Source: Temnothorax longispinosus (taxonomy: Eukaryota; Arthropoda; Insecta; Hymenoptera; Formicidae). Taken from it: 64,000 nt of DNA. Of the stretch, positions 11,603 to 22,900 are shown one piece after another (within the stretch, counting starts at the first letter, position 1; each line of letters begins with the position of its first letter). Both the position numbers and the translations under genes were made by a program. The stretch spans positions 7,068,001-7,132,000 of the forward strand of contig NC_092362.1 in assembly GCF_030848805.1 (NCBI RefSeq), in the 5' to 3' direction. The notes below the pieces were generated by a model, which saw only the letters and a list, made by a program, of their open reading frames with translations, was not told the DNA's origin and did not search any database.

Positions 11603-13610
11603 CCTTTCAAATTTTTGCATATCTCTGAAATTTTGAGTAGGACATCATTGTCGTGAGATTCAATGCCTTTGAATCGTAAGTGCGTTAAATGCCTGCCGCA
11701 ATTCTCAAGAAATTGCACGAAATGCGAAGAAGAAAAGTTGCATAATGTAAGATCTAATTGTTGCAAATATTTACATCTAGGTGTAAAGTAGCAAAGTACA
11801 TTATAAAAGTAAGTAGGACAACAGATATTTCGCATGCTCAAACGTGTATATAGTAGAGGGTCCCGTGTTAAATCATTGAAACGCTTATTTACTTGGTTCA
11901 TGAGGCATAACGTCTTCAAGTCTAAATGCTTTAATATTTCTAGAATTACTTCATCCTACAAAAGATAAAACACAAAACTTTAGTACGTGAGATAACATTG
12001 AAATAAATATTATTATGAGAAATAGACTTCTTAGAATACTTTACAGAAAGCGCGGAAAAACTGTCAGGTGATAGCTCTTTGGATTCATCTATACGATTCA
12101 TATAATCAGGGATTACGTTTCTAAGAAGTGCAGATGTCTTTTCATTCCCGAAATTATTCTTATGAAAACTGTTTTCTACATCGCTGCAAATAATGTCGGA
12201 ACAAATTTATTTTTATTATTAACAGAATAAAGAAAGATTGAATATTCCCAGATAGCAAAACGTCAGTTGTATTTACGAAATATGTGCGTAAATTCGTGAC
12301 GAATGTTTGTACAAACAACATGTAAAGCTGCATCTGTAAATGCTCAGCAACAGTATTGAATTTGTTTCAAGCAATGGTCTATTCATTATTTGTTACATTT
12401 TGGTATCAACAGTTTACGCCCGAAAGCTCCATTGGCTATATATAGTTTAAATATTATTGATGGAAACTAACACATTTTTTGCTGCAAAGCACCATAAATA
12501 TGAATTCTATAGAGCTACGATTTCATTCATGTTTACGCAATGTTTGTGGCAACAATACTGTTTTCAGCAATGATTTGCATGCACACTCACGTTTTGCTAC
12601 CTACTTAATGTTGACAAATGTAATACCTTTTACAAATAATACAGTGTTCAGGAAAATTCTTTTGAAGATGGTCAATATCCAAATGTGCTTTTTTGTAATT
12701 TGCTGTTAGATTATGGACATCCTCATGGTGAGAATACATGCAGTTAAGTCTTTTTAATAGATCAGTTAAACTCTCTTCAGGATTTCTGGGAAGGATCAAT
12801 TCTGACGTTCCAATAAGCATCACAGCGTCTAGCTTTGTGTAGTCAAATATACTGTGCTTAAATTCTAGTTTGAGTATATTGGTTTTAAAGTTACACAGCT
12901 GTAAAGGTGGGGAAAATAGTCTTGATATCGGAGGCACAATCTGAGGCAATCCATCCCACAATAAAATCCACCGATCATTTGAAGAATCTTGAGCCCAAAT
13001 TTTAATTATGTTTCCAGGATTATATACTTCGTATATAGAGACTCTAATTGGATATACAGCTTCATGAAACTCGATTTCTATAAAGCAGAAAGTATAATTA
13101 TGATTTCTTTCCAATAGAAACATTTCTTCTTTAATAATATTTTATTTATTAATTAAAATATTACATACCCAGATGATTGATGTGTTTGATATCTTTTTCA
13201 TACGATCGTCTATTAAAATCAAATGGTACAGGCCATGTAGATAATGAGATATCAAAATCATAAGTTCTCTGTATTAAAATATTGAAATGTCAAAATGTGT
13301 CAAATACTACAAAATCTTGTGTAGCATAATGTTAAATTGTGATTATTTCTACAGGACAATAATCCCGCGAAATATATACGCATACCATAATGAATGTTTC
13401 TGAAAAATCTCCATATTTTGGAAATTTGGTAGGTGCCCCACGTATGTAACCTAAAGTATCAAGTGTGGTGCGATTATTGATACAATGAGATTTATAATGC
13501 TTCACAAATTGATAGATAAAATCAACAGAATTTTCCTCTCCTGTTGAGACCCTGCCGATATAGGGATATTGACTCAAACTCTCACTCTCAAATGGATAAT
13601 GGAATGTCAT
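10670..13610 (-). CDS. FBXL4: FBXL4-like F-box/leucine-rich-repeat protein, copy F1
   Basis: Minus-strand exons 13610-13386, 13268-13169, 13077-12627, 12183-12045, 11955-11604, 11491-11149 and 11003-10670 join in phase to 648 codons including stop. Human FBXL4 is 621 residues. The first three exons give the FBXL4-specific N-terminal beta-sandwich region (GAPTKFPKYGDF, RTYDFDIS, IEFHEAVYPIRVSIYEVYNP, KLDAVMLIGTSELIL). The F-box follows (DEVILEILKHLDLKTLC), then leucine-rich repeats to the end. FBXL4 is the substrate receptor of an SCF ubiquitin ligase at mitochondria that restrains mitophagy in mammals. The start ATG lies 7 bases inside an acceptor-like site, so a 5' UTR exon is likely. The last residues (HVLCACEWRDCICYS) differ from the ...YLDY ending encoded in F3 and lost in F2: the gene end was replaced at about 10712 by the adjoining repeat cluster. 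No internal stop was seen. Confidence 0.85.
11548..11602. repeat. (TA)n microsatellite in F1 intron
   Basis: Alternating TA with one TATATG interruption, directly beside the donor of the F-box exon. The same intron carries (TA)n in F2 (44900-44972) and F3 (54374-54411). Confidence 0.9.
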
Positions 13611-13699
13611 ATTCTTTCTCTGAAAGCAGATAAAAGATATGAAGGTTATAATCCTTGCCCTTTTTGGTATAAAAACGCTAAAATGCTGCATTATAATGC

Positions 13700-15118
13700 T
13701 TTACATTTATTATAATTATATAATTAATTATATCTATTATAATTATATAATATATATAATCTTTAAACATTATATAGTATAAAATTGTTTTGCTTGCTTT
13801 TGCATTATCAGTATTGACATTTAAAAGTAGCACACTTTTGTCCGTTTATTAAAATACAGCATACAAACTCTATTTAGCCGAACGGTAATTAGCGCGTCTA
13901 GTGCAATCAAAATTAATTTTATGAAATAACTGTAATTAATACCTAAGTATTAATGTAACCTAAGAGATTTATAAAAAAATTAAATTTAACAACTTTTTTT
14001 AAAACAAATAAGTTAAAAATTTTTGGCGAAAATCGTAACTTTTTTTTCAAAGTTTCACAATTAGTTTTCAATTTAAAAAATTTTTTTAGGTTCACATAGA
14101 AGAGAATGCAATTATGTAACTAAAAAATCTTGGATCAAGTTGATTAGTCAAATAGATTTTTCTCTATCTTGTACGAGAATTCGAAAAACGTGGTTGTAGA
14201 TATTGCTGAACATTTAATACTAAAAATCAATATTTTTGTATTAAAAAAATTTTTTGTTAACGTCAAAATGTGTGATAAAACACCCCAAAAGTTTCGAAAA
14301 GATTCGTTTTATTGGAGCAGAGAAAAAAAATTGCAAAAATTATGCTTTTTTTTAGCGTTCTAATTCAGGTTCCCCCCTTAATCTATTTGATTGTATATCA
14401 TATAACGGTCGTATAATTCTCATATTATTTCTTATAATTATTATATATGATAATGGAGTATTTAGAGATAAATCAATCAACTTGTTCAAAATTTGCTTAT
14501 TCCTGCATAAAACATTGTGCAATAGAAAACAAGTTTTCAAGCATTGATTCTATTCTGAAAATAGACAATAGATCTGTTCTTTTTAGCTGAACTTCTTGTA
14601 CGGCTCACCTTTCTTTTTTTCTTTTTACGATGTAGAGAAAAAAAGAAAAGATAAAATGTGCGAGAAGTTTAATTTATATATTTGTTACGCGTGATTTGTA
14701 TGTGTTTTTGTATAATGTATTTGTATATGTGAGTATAAAAAATATTCAATGACATTCTCCATTCTTAGAACAAAAATGGCTGCGAAATGAGCAATCTAGT
14801 GGTATATAGAAGTCTGTGGAAGAGACTGAGCCACTTAAGTGCATATGCGCACTGTCTGTGTTAGTATGCCACGTGCTCTAGCAATAAGTATAGCACAAGC
14901 AGTCTGTCTCGTGAAAAAAGAAATTGAGGTTAGATAATAATGTGCTAGTGTTTGAAAATATGAATTAATTTGTAAAAACATATGTATATCATTATTAAAT
15001 AATTAAATATTTTAAAGAAAAAACAAGTTTCTTAAAGTTTTTAAAATAAAATATGGAAACATTTTTTTTCTAAATCTGATATATCGTGAGCACGTGCTTC
15101 GTGTTCTTTTTTTACCAC
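13700..15118. other. 5' flank of F1, no gene seen
   Basis: AT-rich upstream region. 13860-13925 matches F2's flank at 47218-47290, and 14377-15118 matches 48632-49381, so this is part of the same segmental duplication; the stretch between differs in the two copies. No conserved open reading frame was found. Confidence 0.6.
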
Positions 15119-15119
15119 G

Positions 15120-15213
15120 GATGGTGCGAAGGTACCTGGCGGGGTGTTGTACTCGGTAGAGCAGTTACCACGCTGCGATCTGTTGAGACTCAGCCCTCGG
15201 CTTGGGGATTCGT
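15120..15213 (+). rRNA. Fragment of 28S rRNA 3' end (retroposed or captured)
   Basis: The stretch GTAGAGCAGTTACCACGCTG followed by CGATCTGTTGAGACTCAGCC and CTCGGCTTGGGGATTCG closely follows the conserved 3'-terminal sequence of animal 28S rRNA (GAGCAG...CGCTGCGATCT-TTGA-A-TCAGCCCTCG). It is only about 90 bp, so it is a dead fragment and not an rDNA unit. The paralogous site in the second copy (around 49382) lacks it, with a shared CG at the junctions. Confidence 0.75.
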
Positions 15214-15596
15214 TAAAAGAATAAAGAAACAAAAAAAATTGCAAAAATTGCTCATGTTCGCTGCACTTACGTTTTCTAAGTGACTAATATTGTCAAGAAT
15301 GTAATATGTTATTTATAATATATTTTCTATCTTACATATCGATATGCATAATAGCGATTAAGTCGAACATATATGAATACAGTAAATACAGCGAATAAAG
15401 GAAATTAAAACGGAAATTTGACGAAAGCTAAATTAAAGATTAATCGGAAAATAATCGATTTTTATACTCACTGTTTATGCGAGGTAGATTTAATTTATCC
15501 GTATAAAATAAAAAATCAAGAAAGAGAAAACATGTGGGAACACGCAGTCGGTGAGCACCACAGATACTAGACTGCGAGCAGTATGAGTTTCTTTCA

Positions 15597-15990
15597 GGGG
15601 CAATTTCACCAACCACGGTTAAGCCCCTTGCACAATGCCAGGCAACAGGCAATAGGAACAGGGAATAGAAATCAGAAATCATGTATAAATGCAGAATAAA
15701 CAGTGACACAGGCAATAGACACAAAGTTTCCGTCACGTTGGAAATTCTGTGCCTATTGCCTATTGCCAACCAATCATAGCATTTGAATTTTTTAGGTTGT
15801 AATTAACGATTTTTTGGTTATTTCCTGTTCCTATTGCCTGTTGCCTGGCATTGTGCAAGGGGCTTTAGCTTAACCGACGGTTAAAGTTAGCAGGATTGAC
15901 CAATAGAAATGAATCCACCCTGCTTTCTATTGGTCAATCCTGCTAACTTTAACCGTCAGTTAAGCTAACCGTAGTTGGTGAAATTGGCCC
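15597..15990. mobile_element. MITE with nested hairpins, 3-bp target duplication (Harbinger-like)
   Basis: The termini GGGGCAATTTCACCAAC and GTTGGTGAAATTGGCCC are inverted repeats flanked by TCA at 15594-15596 and 15991-15993. Inside are two more inverted pairs: about 35 bp around CCCCTTGCACAATGCCAGGC (15627-15662 with 15826-15864), and about 50 bp around GTTAGCAGGATTGACCAATAG (15868-15968). The matching position near 50702 in the second copy is empty (CTTTGAGAATAAC). A 3-bp duplication and GGG start fit PIF/Harbinger MITEs; the assignment is tentative. Confidence 0.8.
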
Positions 15991-16039
15991 TCAGAGTAAC
16001 GATCCCTAACTATAACTAGATCCCTAGGGCGGAAAGGTA

Positions 16040-16790
16040 AAAAGTGAAAATAAATAATGGTTATAGCCAACGAGAAAGTATTGGACGACGCTCGGCGGGA
16101 AGATATAGAAGCTTCGAAATGCGGCAAAGTCGACGAAAATCTTGTTTGAGATAGCATAATTCTTGCATTAAACTAACATATAGCAAATGTTAAAATAAAC
16201 GTATTACTCGAGATTCGATTATTGTCGTTCGTCGCATTTCGGAGCTTCGACTTTTTCACCGAGCACCGAGCGATGATATTTTCGCCGCTACTTCTTTTTC
16301 GTTGGTTAACATTATATAATAATATATGCAACAGCATTCTATAACTCTTTATTGACTTGTTCAAGAGAGCATGATTGATCTCATTAAAGGATACATAGCA
16401 ATGTTAAAATAAACATATTTCTCGAGATTAATTTGTCCAGTGCCGTTCGTCGTATTTCGGAGCTTGATAACCTTTCCGCCGTGCGCCGAACGACGGTAAA
16501 TTCGCCGCTACTTATTTCTCGTTGGCTATCATTATGCAAAAGCATTCTAAAATCTTTTATAGTCCAATTTCGTTCGAGAGAGCATGCCTAATATTAAAGA
16601 ACACACATAACAATGTTGAAATAAACGTATTTCTCGAGAATTGATCAGTGTCGTCCGTCGCGGATTTCGGAGCTTCGACTTTTTCATCGAGCGCCAAGCG
16701 ATAAAAAGTTTCAGAATATTGGTATTAAAATGCGATCGACGAGAAGAAAAGAGGTCCAAAAAGCCACACTCAATGATTTTCAAAAAATAT
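16040..16790 (+). repeat. Satellite-like repeat, about 200-bp unit (block 3)
   Basis: About three to four units with the same core order as the other blocks. The first unit appears rearranged: a reverse-complement GCCAACGAGAAAG piece at about 16070 precedes direct units. Confidence 0.72.
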
Positions 16791-16909
16791 CGTTAAAGTA
16801 ACATACGCGACAGAAATCCATGAACCTCTTTTCTTTCAATGAAGAAAGAAGGAGAAGAAGAACGCTCCAAAGCATTTGTAGCGTCACATTGACCGTAGCT
16901 GTAGTAAGT

Positions 16910-17100
16910 AACAGTTCGGCAGCTCGAGCGTTTAATTGCTTCGTTTATTCCGCGAGCCGCGGCGCCGCGGCGCGGACGCGAAGGCCGTGTACGTCGCGCG
17001 CCCTACCCCTATCTTGCGCGCCATTCATCACCATTCATACGGCGACGCTCGAGCGAAGAGGTAGCGGCGCGAGCGACTCGGGCTCAATGTGCCACGTGCC
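16910..17100. promoter_or_regulatory. GC-rich island (copy 1)
   Basis: A locally GC- and CpG-rich stretch (GCGAGCCGCGGCGCCGCGGC, CGAAGGCCGTGTACGTCGCG) in otherwise AT-rich DNA. It is closely similar to 39175-39365, and in both places it follows the satellite block. It could be a promoter, but no first exon can be tied to it from sequence alone. Confidence 0.4.
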
Positions 17101-17120
17101 ACCGCAATTAATTTGACTAC

Positions 17121-17704
17121 ATCAAATAGAATACTTGATATGCGTTTTACGTGACATGAAATAATTCACGCGTACCCAGTATCCTGATGAATTGTTTTCG
17201 CAGCAGGGTTTCGCTTTCTAGAATATCGTAACTAGTTGGTGACACGAAAGTTACTCGCACGAAAGTATACTCGGTCGTCGACGATAATTATTACGGCGAT
17301 AACGCCGTGAGATTCAAATACTCGGAGGAACGAACCCTAATATTGTCTTTCATGTCTCTGAGAAAAAATTCGCGTCTTTCCAGGCGCATCTCCAGAAAAG
17401 AATCACCGCGGATGCATACCTAAACCGGTCGGAGCCCGAAATAATTATCAAAGTGAAAATTTGAGAGCGTCAGTTATCGTGAGATGTAACGATGATACGC
17501 TGAATTGAAATTTACGTGGTTTTATTCCGTTCTCTCGTATAAACAAAAAAAAATAAAAATAAGAGGTTTAGGCGAGGGCGGCAGAACCACTAAGTATATA
17601 TGTTGGCGAGCATTGTACGTTTTATCGTCCGTGATAAAATTTTTAGAATCAGAAATGTTAACAATTGCATAAAATTTAAAAAAAGTAGCGCTCCTGTATA
17701 AGTA
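17121..17704. other. Spacer, nothing recognised
   Basis: Sequence between the GC-rich island and the start of the D1/D2 segmental duplication; no supported gene. Confidence 0.4.
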
Positions 17705-19920
17705 ATATAAATTTCTTTAGCTTTTTTCACTGGTATAGGTTCACTGATTTTTGAGAGCACTTATAATAAAGTTGAAGATTATTTATAATGTACTATAATG
17801 GGAGACTCAAGGCTGTATATCAATTAACAACAAAATTGATTATTAAAAATATTATTAGGAATTGAATAAATATGTGTTTTATATGTAAAGAATATCGTAC
17901 TTAAAGTACATTCAAATAAGATGTGAAAAATGTGACTTCCATTTTCTTACAATATTAAGGGAATTGCATGAAATTTAAAACATAATGCTCTTTTATAAAT
18001 AATGTCAGCATGTAAATTTTTTTAGATTTTATCACCGACTAGAATTTTGAGAATATTTATAGCAAAATGTTCAAGATCTTTTAATGTCTCAAAAGTTTTA
18101 TCGCGAAAAATTATATAAATAAAAATGTATATAAATAAACATAATAATTGTAATTTGTAGATGTAACGTATAAAAATCCATTCTTAGCCAATAACTTTTT
18201 ATTAGCAATTAACACCTTTTTATTGAAGAAAAATTTTTTTAAAAACTCCCTGAAGAATTTTATGGGGATATTAGTTCAACGTCCATGTTTTGTGTCGATA
18301 TGTGAAGTTTCACTTATAGCGATTGCATCAAAACAATGGCCGCTCTTAGGCGTCTCCGTGTCGTCTTACATTTGACTTTAGATAAGCGCCGCGAAGAAAG
18401 ACTACCTTTTCAACTCGCATGGCATTGTCGGCGAATATTTACGGTCATAACGTCACGATGAATCTTATAGGTGGTGAATAAATCTTGGTTATTAATAATA
18501 CATATATATAGTTTGTAGTATTCTTTTTATTCTTTTTATAAATATAAAATAAATTAAATAAAAATAAAAAGAACACTACAAAATATAATATTTCCTCAAT
18601 GATTAATATTTAATTATTATTACGCAAATTTAAATGTTATTATTGTTCAAGAATGCAATAACTTTAAAAATAACACTCATCATAGACGCCGCGACATTTT
18701 TATCAATTCCTTTCTCTGTATGTTTATACATGCGTGACAATGAGCTTCAGCCGTTCTCGCAGCTTCTTCAGCAAAACCTGTTTGACAATTGATGTTTGGA
18801 GACGCGTGTTGATTTCAAACTCGTAATTAAAACTGGACTAAACGGAAGCCTCTATCTCACTAGCAGAGCATTGAAAAATCCAGTCACAATTTAACAATTC
18901 CGCGCAGCCAGTTAATGATAATAAATGATAAATATATTATTTCCGTTCGCTGTTTCACTTCCGCCAAATGCCCGAATAAGTGTCTGGCATATTCTTTGTT
19001 TATCGCAAAACCCCGGAACTTTCATGATTCGTTCGTCGCGCAGTTGTCAGTCGATCATCGGTCAGTCGACGCGAGCAGTCTAAATTACGGCAAACGAAAA
19101 TGTATAAACGTTAGCGATTTCCGGGATACTTTCACCACTCGGTCTACCTCTAAATTCTAAATCTTATTTAAATTTTGTTGTCGCGAATACTTCTTCCTTT
19201 CTCACGCTCAGCGCGAACGATATCGGTTACCAGCATCTTATCGTCACTTGATATTATATAGAGAAAATATTATAGCTTAGCTCGTCACCCCTAATATTTA
19301 TCGTGACGTTATGGTTATTCCGGACATTATGACCGGAAATGCTTGAAAGAAATGATTATCCTTCTTTGTGGCGCTTATCTGAAGTCCAAAGTCCAATGTA
19401 AGACGATCGATAGGAAACACAAGTTGTGTAGGCGCTATGTATACTGGTATAATGCACTGTATTGTAGGCGTGCTTCTTGGTCCACAGTTTGGTCCGGCAT
19501 TGCCGACGTGCTAGTAATCGTGTATCCGGTATGCGAGGTATGTACATGCTTCTGCACATTTTGCAGTCGTTCGTAATTCGGGAAATAAATCGCGCCGTTT
19601 TCAGGTAGCGCGTTGACGTTATTGTGACGTTATTTAATAATTATTTTGACGTCAAAACGCCATTTTGACATTAAAATGACAATAAATAACGTCAGTTTGC
19701 TACATGGATTGTGACACACGTTAAAAAGCGTCAACTTGACACATCTTACTCTCAGATCCGTAGACGGGTCGATCGTTCTGCTTTTCGAGCGAACGGATAC
19801 GATTCGGCGTGCCGTGCAGGAACGTAAGAGATTAATCACGATCGAAGCTAACAATAACGTAATGGAAAGACGATAGCGATGTTTCGCTCACGAAGTTCAA
19901 AGTTGTCTGGATCAGCGGAA
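17705..19920 (+). promoter_or_regulatory. Upstream region of D1, duplicated at 26755-28965
   Basis: This 2.2-kb non-coding stretch is nearly identical in order and sequence to the DNA upstream of D2. It contains a hairpin around ATTCTTTTTATTCTTTTTAT (18520-18575). A cluster of TGACG-type motifs, including a palindromic TGACGTCA at 19647-19654, lies 270 bp before the D1 start codon. The D2 counterpart of that site is at 28693-28700. TGACGTCA is the CRE/AP-1-family consensus; that it drives expression is inference. Confidence 0.55.
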
Positions 19921-22900
19921 ATGGAGTCTGCAGCGTGGTGGCTGATTGTGGCCGCCACCGTGATAATCTCGACAGGAGCAAGCCTCGAGGGACCGAACGT
20001 ATGCACCCGACAGGAAACGTAAGCAGTCGGGAATCGAGATTTTAATAATTTGTTAGCGAATTTGTTTGCTTGTTAAACAGCGTTATCGTCGGTGAAATTT
20101 ATGAGAGCGAGTGTCATTTTAGGTATACGATAACGGTGAAAGTGTCCGAGAAAAAACCTTACACCGTAAGGGACAGCAAAGCGTGTTTTATTTTAATCAT
20201 ACCAAGATGGTGTACCACGTACAACATCGAGTACGAGACAGTCTACAAGAACCAGGTCGGTTATCTAATCCGCGTCTACGTAGTACTTTCTTATATTTTG
20301 TGGAAAGGTCTGAGCTAGATTTGTGTTTTGTGCTTAATTACTGTCGCGGAGCGATAGTATATAAGCTCAGACAAAAAAGCTGTGCAGAAACGATTATCGG
20401 TGTACTGAGAAAGAAAACATTTTAATTCATAAAAATATTTATTAGGTGGCTCCTAATATCATATTATTTACTTACTTTTTACACATATTTATTTAGAATT
20501 AGAAATTTTTTTTCAATTAAACAAAAAATTTTCTAATTCTAAATAAATATATGTGTAAAAAGTAAGTAAATATGCTATTAGAAGCCACTTAATAAATATC
20601 TTTTTGGATTAAAATATTTTTTTTCTCAGTGTGGAACGTTGCGAATTACGGTCCGTAATTACGCTTTTCTTGCAGAATGTGACGAAACAAAGGCCCGTAA
20701 AAGAATGCTGCAAAGGCTACACGGAGACCACGAAAGGCGATCGCTGTATTCCAGTGTGCTCCGAGGGTTGTCTCTACGGTACCTGTATTGCACCTGACGT
20801 CTGCGAATGCGAGTCGGGATACCGCGGCTCGTTATGTGATACAAGTGAGAGCAGCTTTATTTTTATAATAATAATAACGGCGGGACATGCATTCCGGTAT
20901 AGCTGGCGAAACGAATATTCTTTTATTATTGTGCACGTACTTTTCATTTGCGATGCAACAGTCCGATATTCGAAATGAATAACAACGTGTTAGAGTAACA
21001 CGTAGAGAAATAGCGAACGTGAAATAACGAAAATGTTATTAAAGATGTTGTATGTTATAATTTAGTAATAATGACACTTCGCGTTCACGAAAGGAATTTA
21101 AAAATACGTAATCGCAAATCACGAATACTTATATAGCGTAAACATTTTTATCGTGTTTAACAAGTTACGTTGGCGGGTTTTTCTGGAATATTTATGTAGC
21201 ATATAATTATTTTTAAAAACTGATGAAAGAAATACACGGTAACTTCCTGCGCTATCGAAGATATCAGTTTATTTTATTTAAAACGGCGTGTACAGAAGGT
21301 TAATTTTAACTTTTATATGAACAGAGTGCCTTTCGGGTAAATGGGGCAGAAATTGCGAGATGGATTGCCAGAAGTGCCAGAACGGTGCCACGTGTGATCC
21401 TAGTAACGGTACCTGTGTATGCGGTGCAGGTTGGATGGATGAAACGTGCAGCCAACGAGCTTGCGAGGACGGTTTTTACGGTTCCAACTGTACAAAAGTG
21501 AGTCTTTACATGCATTTCTTACAATTAGAAAGTTACTCTTAAAAACTTTTACGATGTCTCGCACCAATTGCAAATTAAACTTAATTCACAGGTTTGCGAA
21601 TGTGAGAAAAGCAATACGGAGCAATGTCATCCGTGGACTGGACAATGTTCCTGCAAAACGGGATGGGACGGCAAAACCTGTGACAGGCCGTGTCCCTTCT
21701 ATACCTTCGGCAAGAGTTGTCAAAATCATTGCACCTGCAAGAACAACGCGCAGTGCTCGCCCATCGACGGCACTTGCCTCTGTGCGGACGGATATCGCGG
21801 AAAGGATTGCGGCGATCTGTGCCCCGCGAATACGTTCGGGGAGGACTGCGCGCAGAAGTGCGCCTGCAAGAACGCAGCCAGCTGCTCGCCTGAGAACGGA
21901 AGCTGCAATTGCACGGCTGGTAAGCGTAACTTGAATGATCACACTCGATGGTTTGTAATTATAAACTGATCGTTTAGAGAAAATCTTTTAGATGCACATA
22001 TAGTTACAGAAATAAATTAGTCACAGAAGAAAATGTTAGTAACAGAAGAAGTCAATGTTAGTATAACAGGGTGAAACTTTTGGGTTTAAATGTTTGGTCA
22101 TTTTTATTTTTATTTATTGTCTCCTGGAGTATCTTATCAATATTATTTCACAATTATTCTGCGTAACATTTTGCACAGTATTAGACAGCTTTGTTTGATA
22201 TTTTTCGTACACGTCAGCAACTTTCATTGCTCATATGTAGAACTTACTATACTTTACTTTGTTAGTAGGATTATCTAGTAATACTAGTTACTTAGTAATA
22301 TTATTTATTAAAATCTCGCTAAGAAACGTATTTCCGATGAAGATATTCGACATCGCTAAGTACGACACAAATTTCACGTATCTCTTCGACATTTTACCAG
22401 GATGGGTCGGTATCTTGTGCGACCGTCCGTGCGATGACAAGTTCTATGGCAAGGATTGCAAAAGCAAATGCAACTGCTATAATAATGCAGCCTGCCACCC
22501 GCAAAATGGTAAGGCAATCAAGTAGCGACTATTCCGGTTCGATCCTTCGCGATAAAGATAGTAAAATTTTACATCAATATCGTTAAAAAGGAACATACAA
22601 AGAAATACGCGACGAATTCCTACTTTTAAATTTTTTCTTACTACTTGCACAGAATACATATATATGTTATCTTAAATCTAAACAAACGCAGGCACGTGCA
22701 CGTGTGCGGCTGGCTTCACCGGTACACTATGTCAGGATCGTTGTAGAAAGGGCTTCTATGGAAACGGATGTAATCAGAGATGCGACTGTGTCGAGAAGAA
22801 TACCGTGGACTGTGATTCCGCTACCGGGTATTGCAACTGCAAGCCGGAATGGCGAGGTTTGTTGAATTAATTTTTTCGCGCCAATTTAGTCGTCGATCAA

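Noticed and set aside
15086..15283. 65-residue frame across the 28S fragment
   Set aside because: Explained by rRNA-derived sequence; no start context or homology.
16820..17116. 98-residue plus-strand frame over the GC-rich island
   Set aside because: The duplicate island at 39175-39365 does not keep the frame; length is explained by GC content.
19343..19576. Plus-strand cysteine-rich frame upstream of D1
   Set aside because: The homologous DNA upstream of D2 is frame-broken, so it is not under coding constraint.
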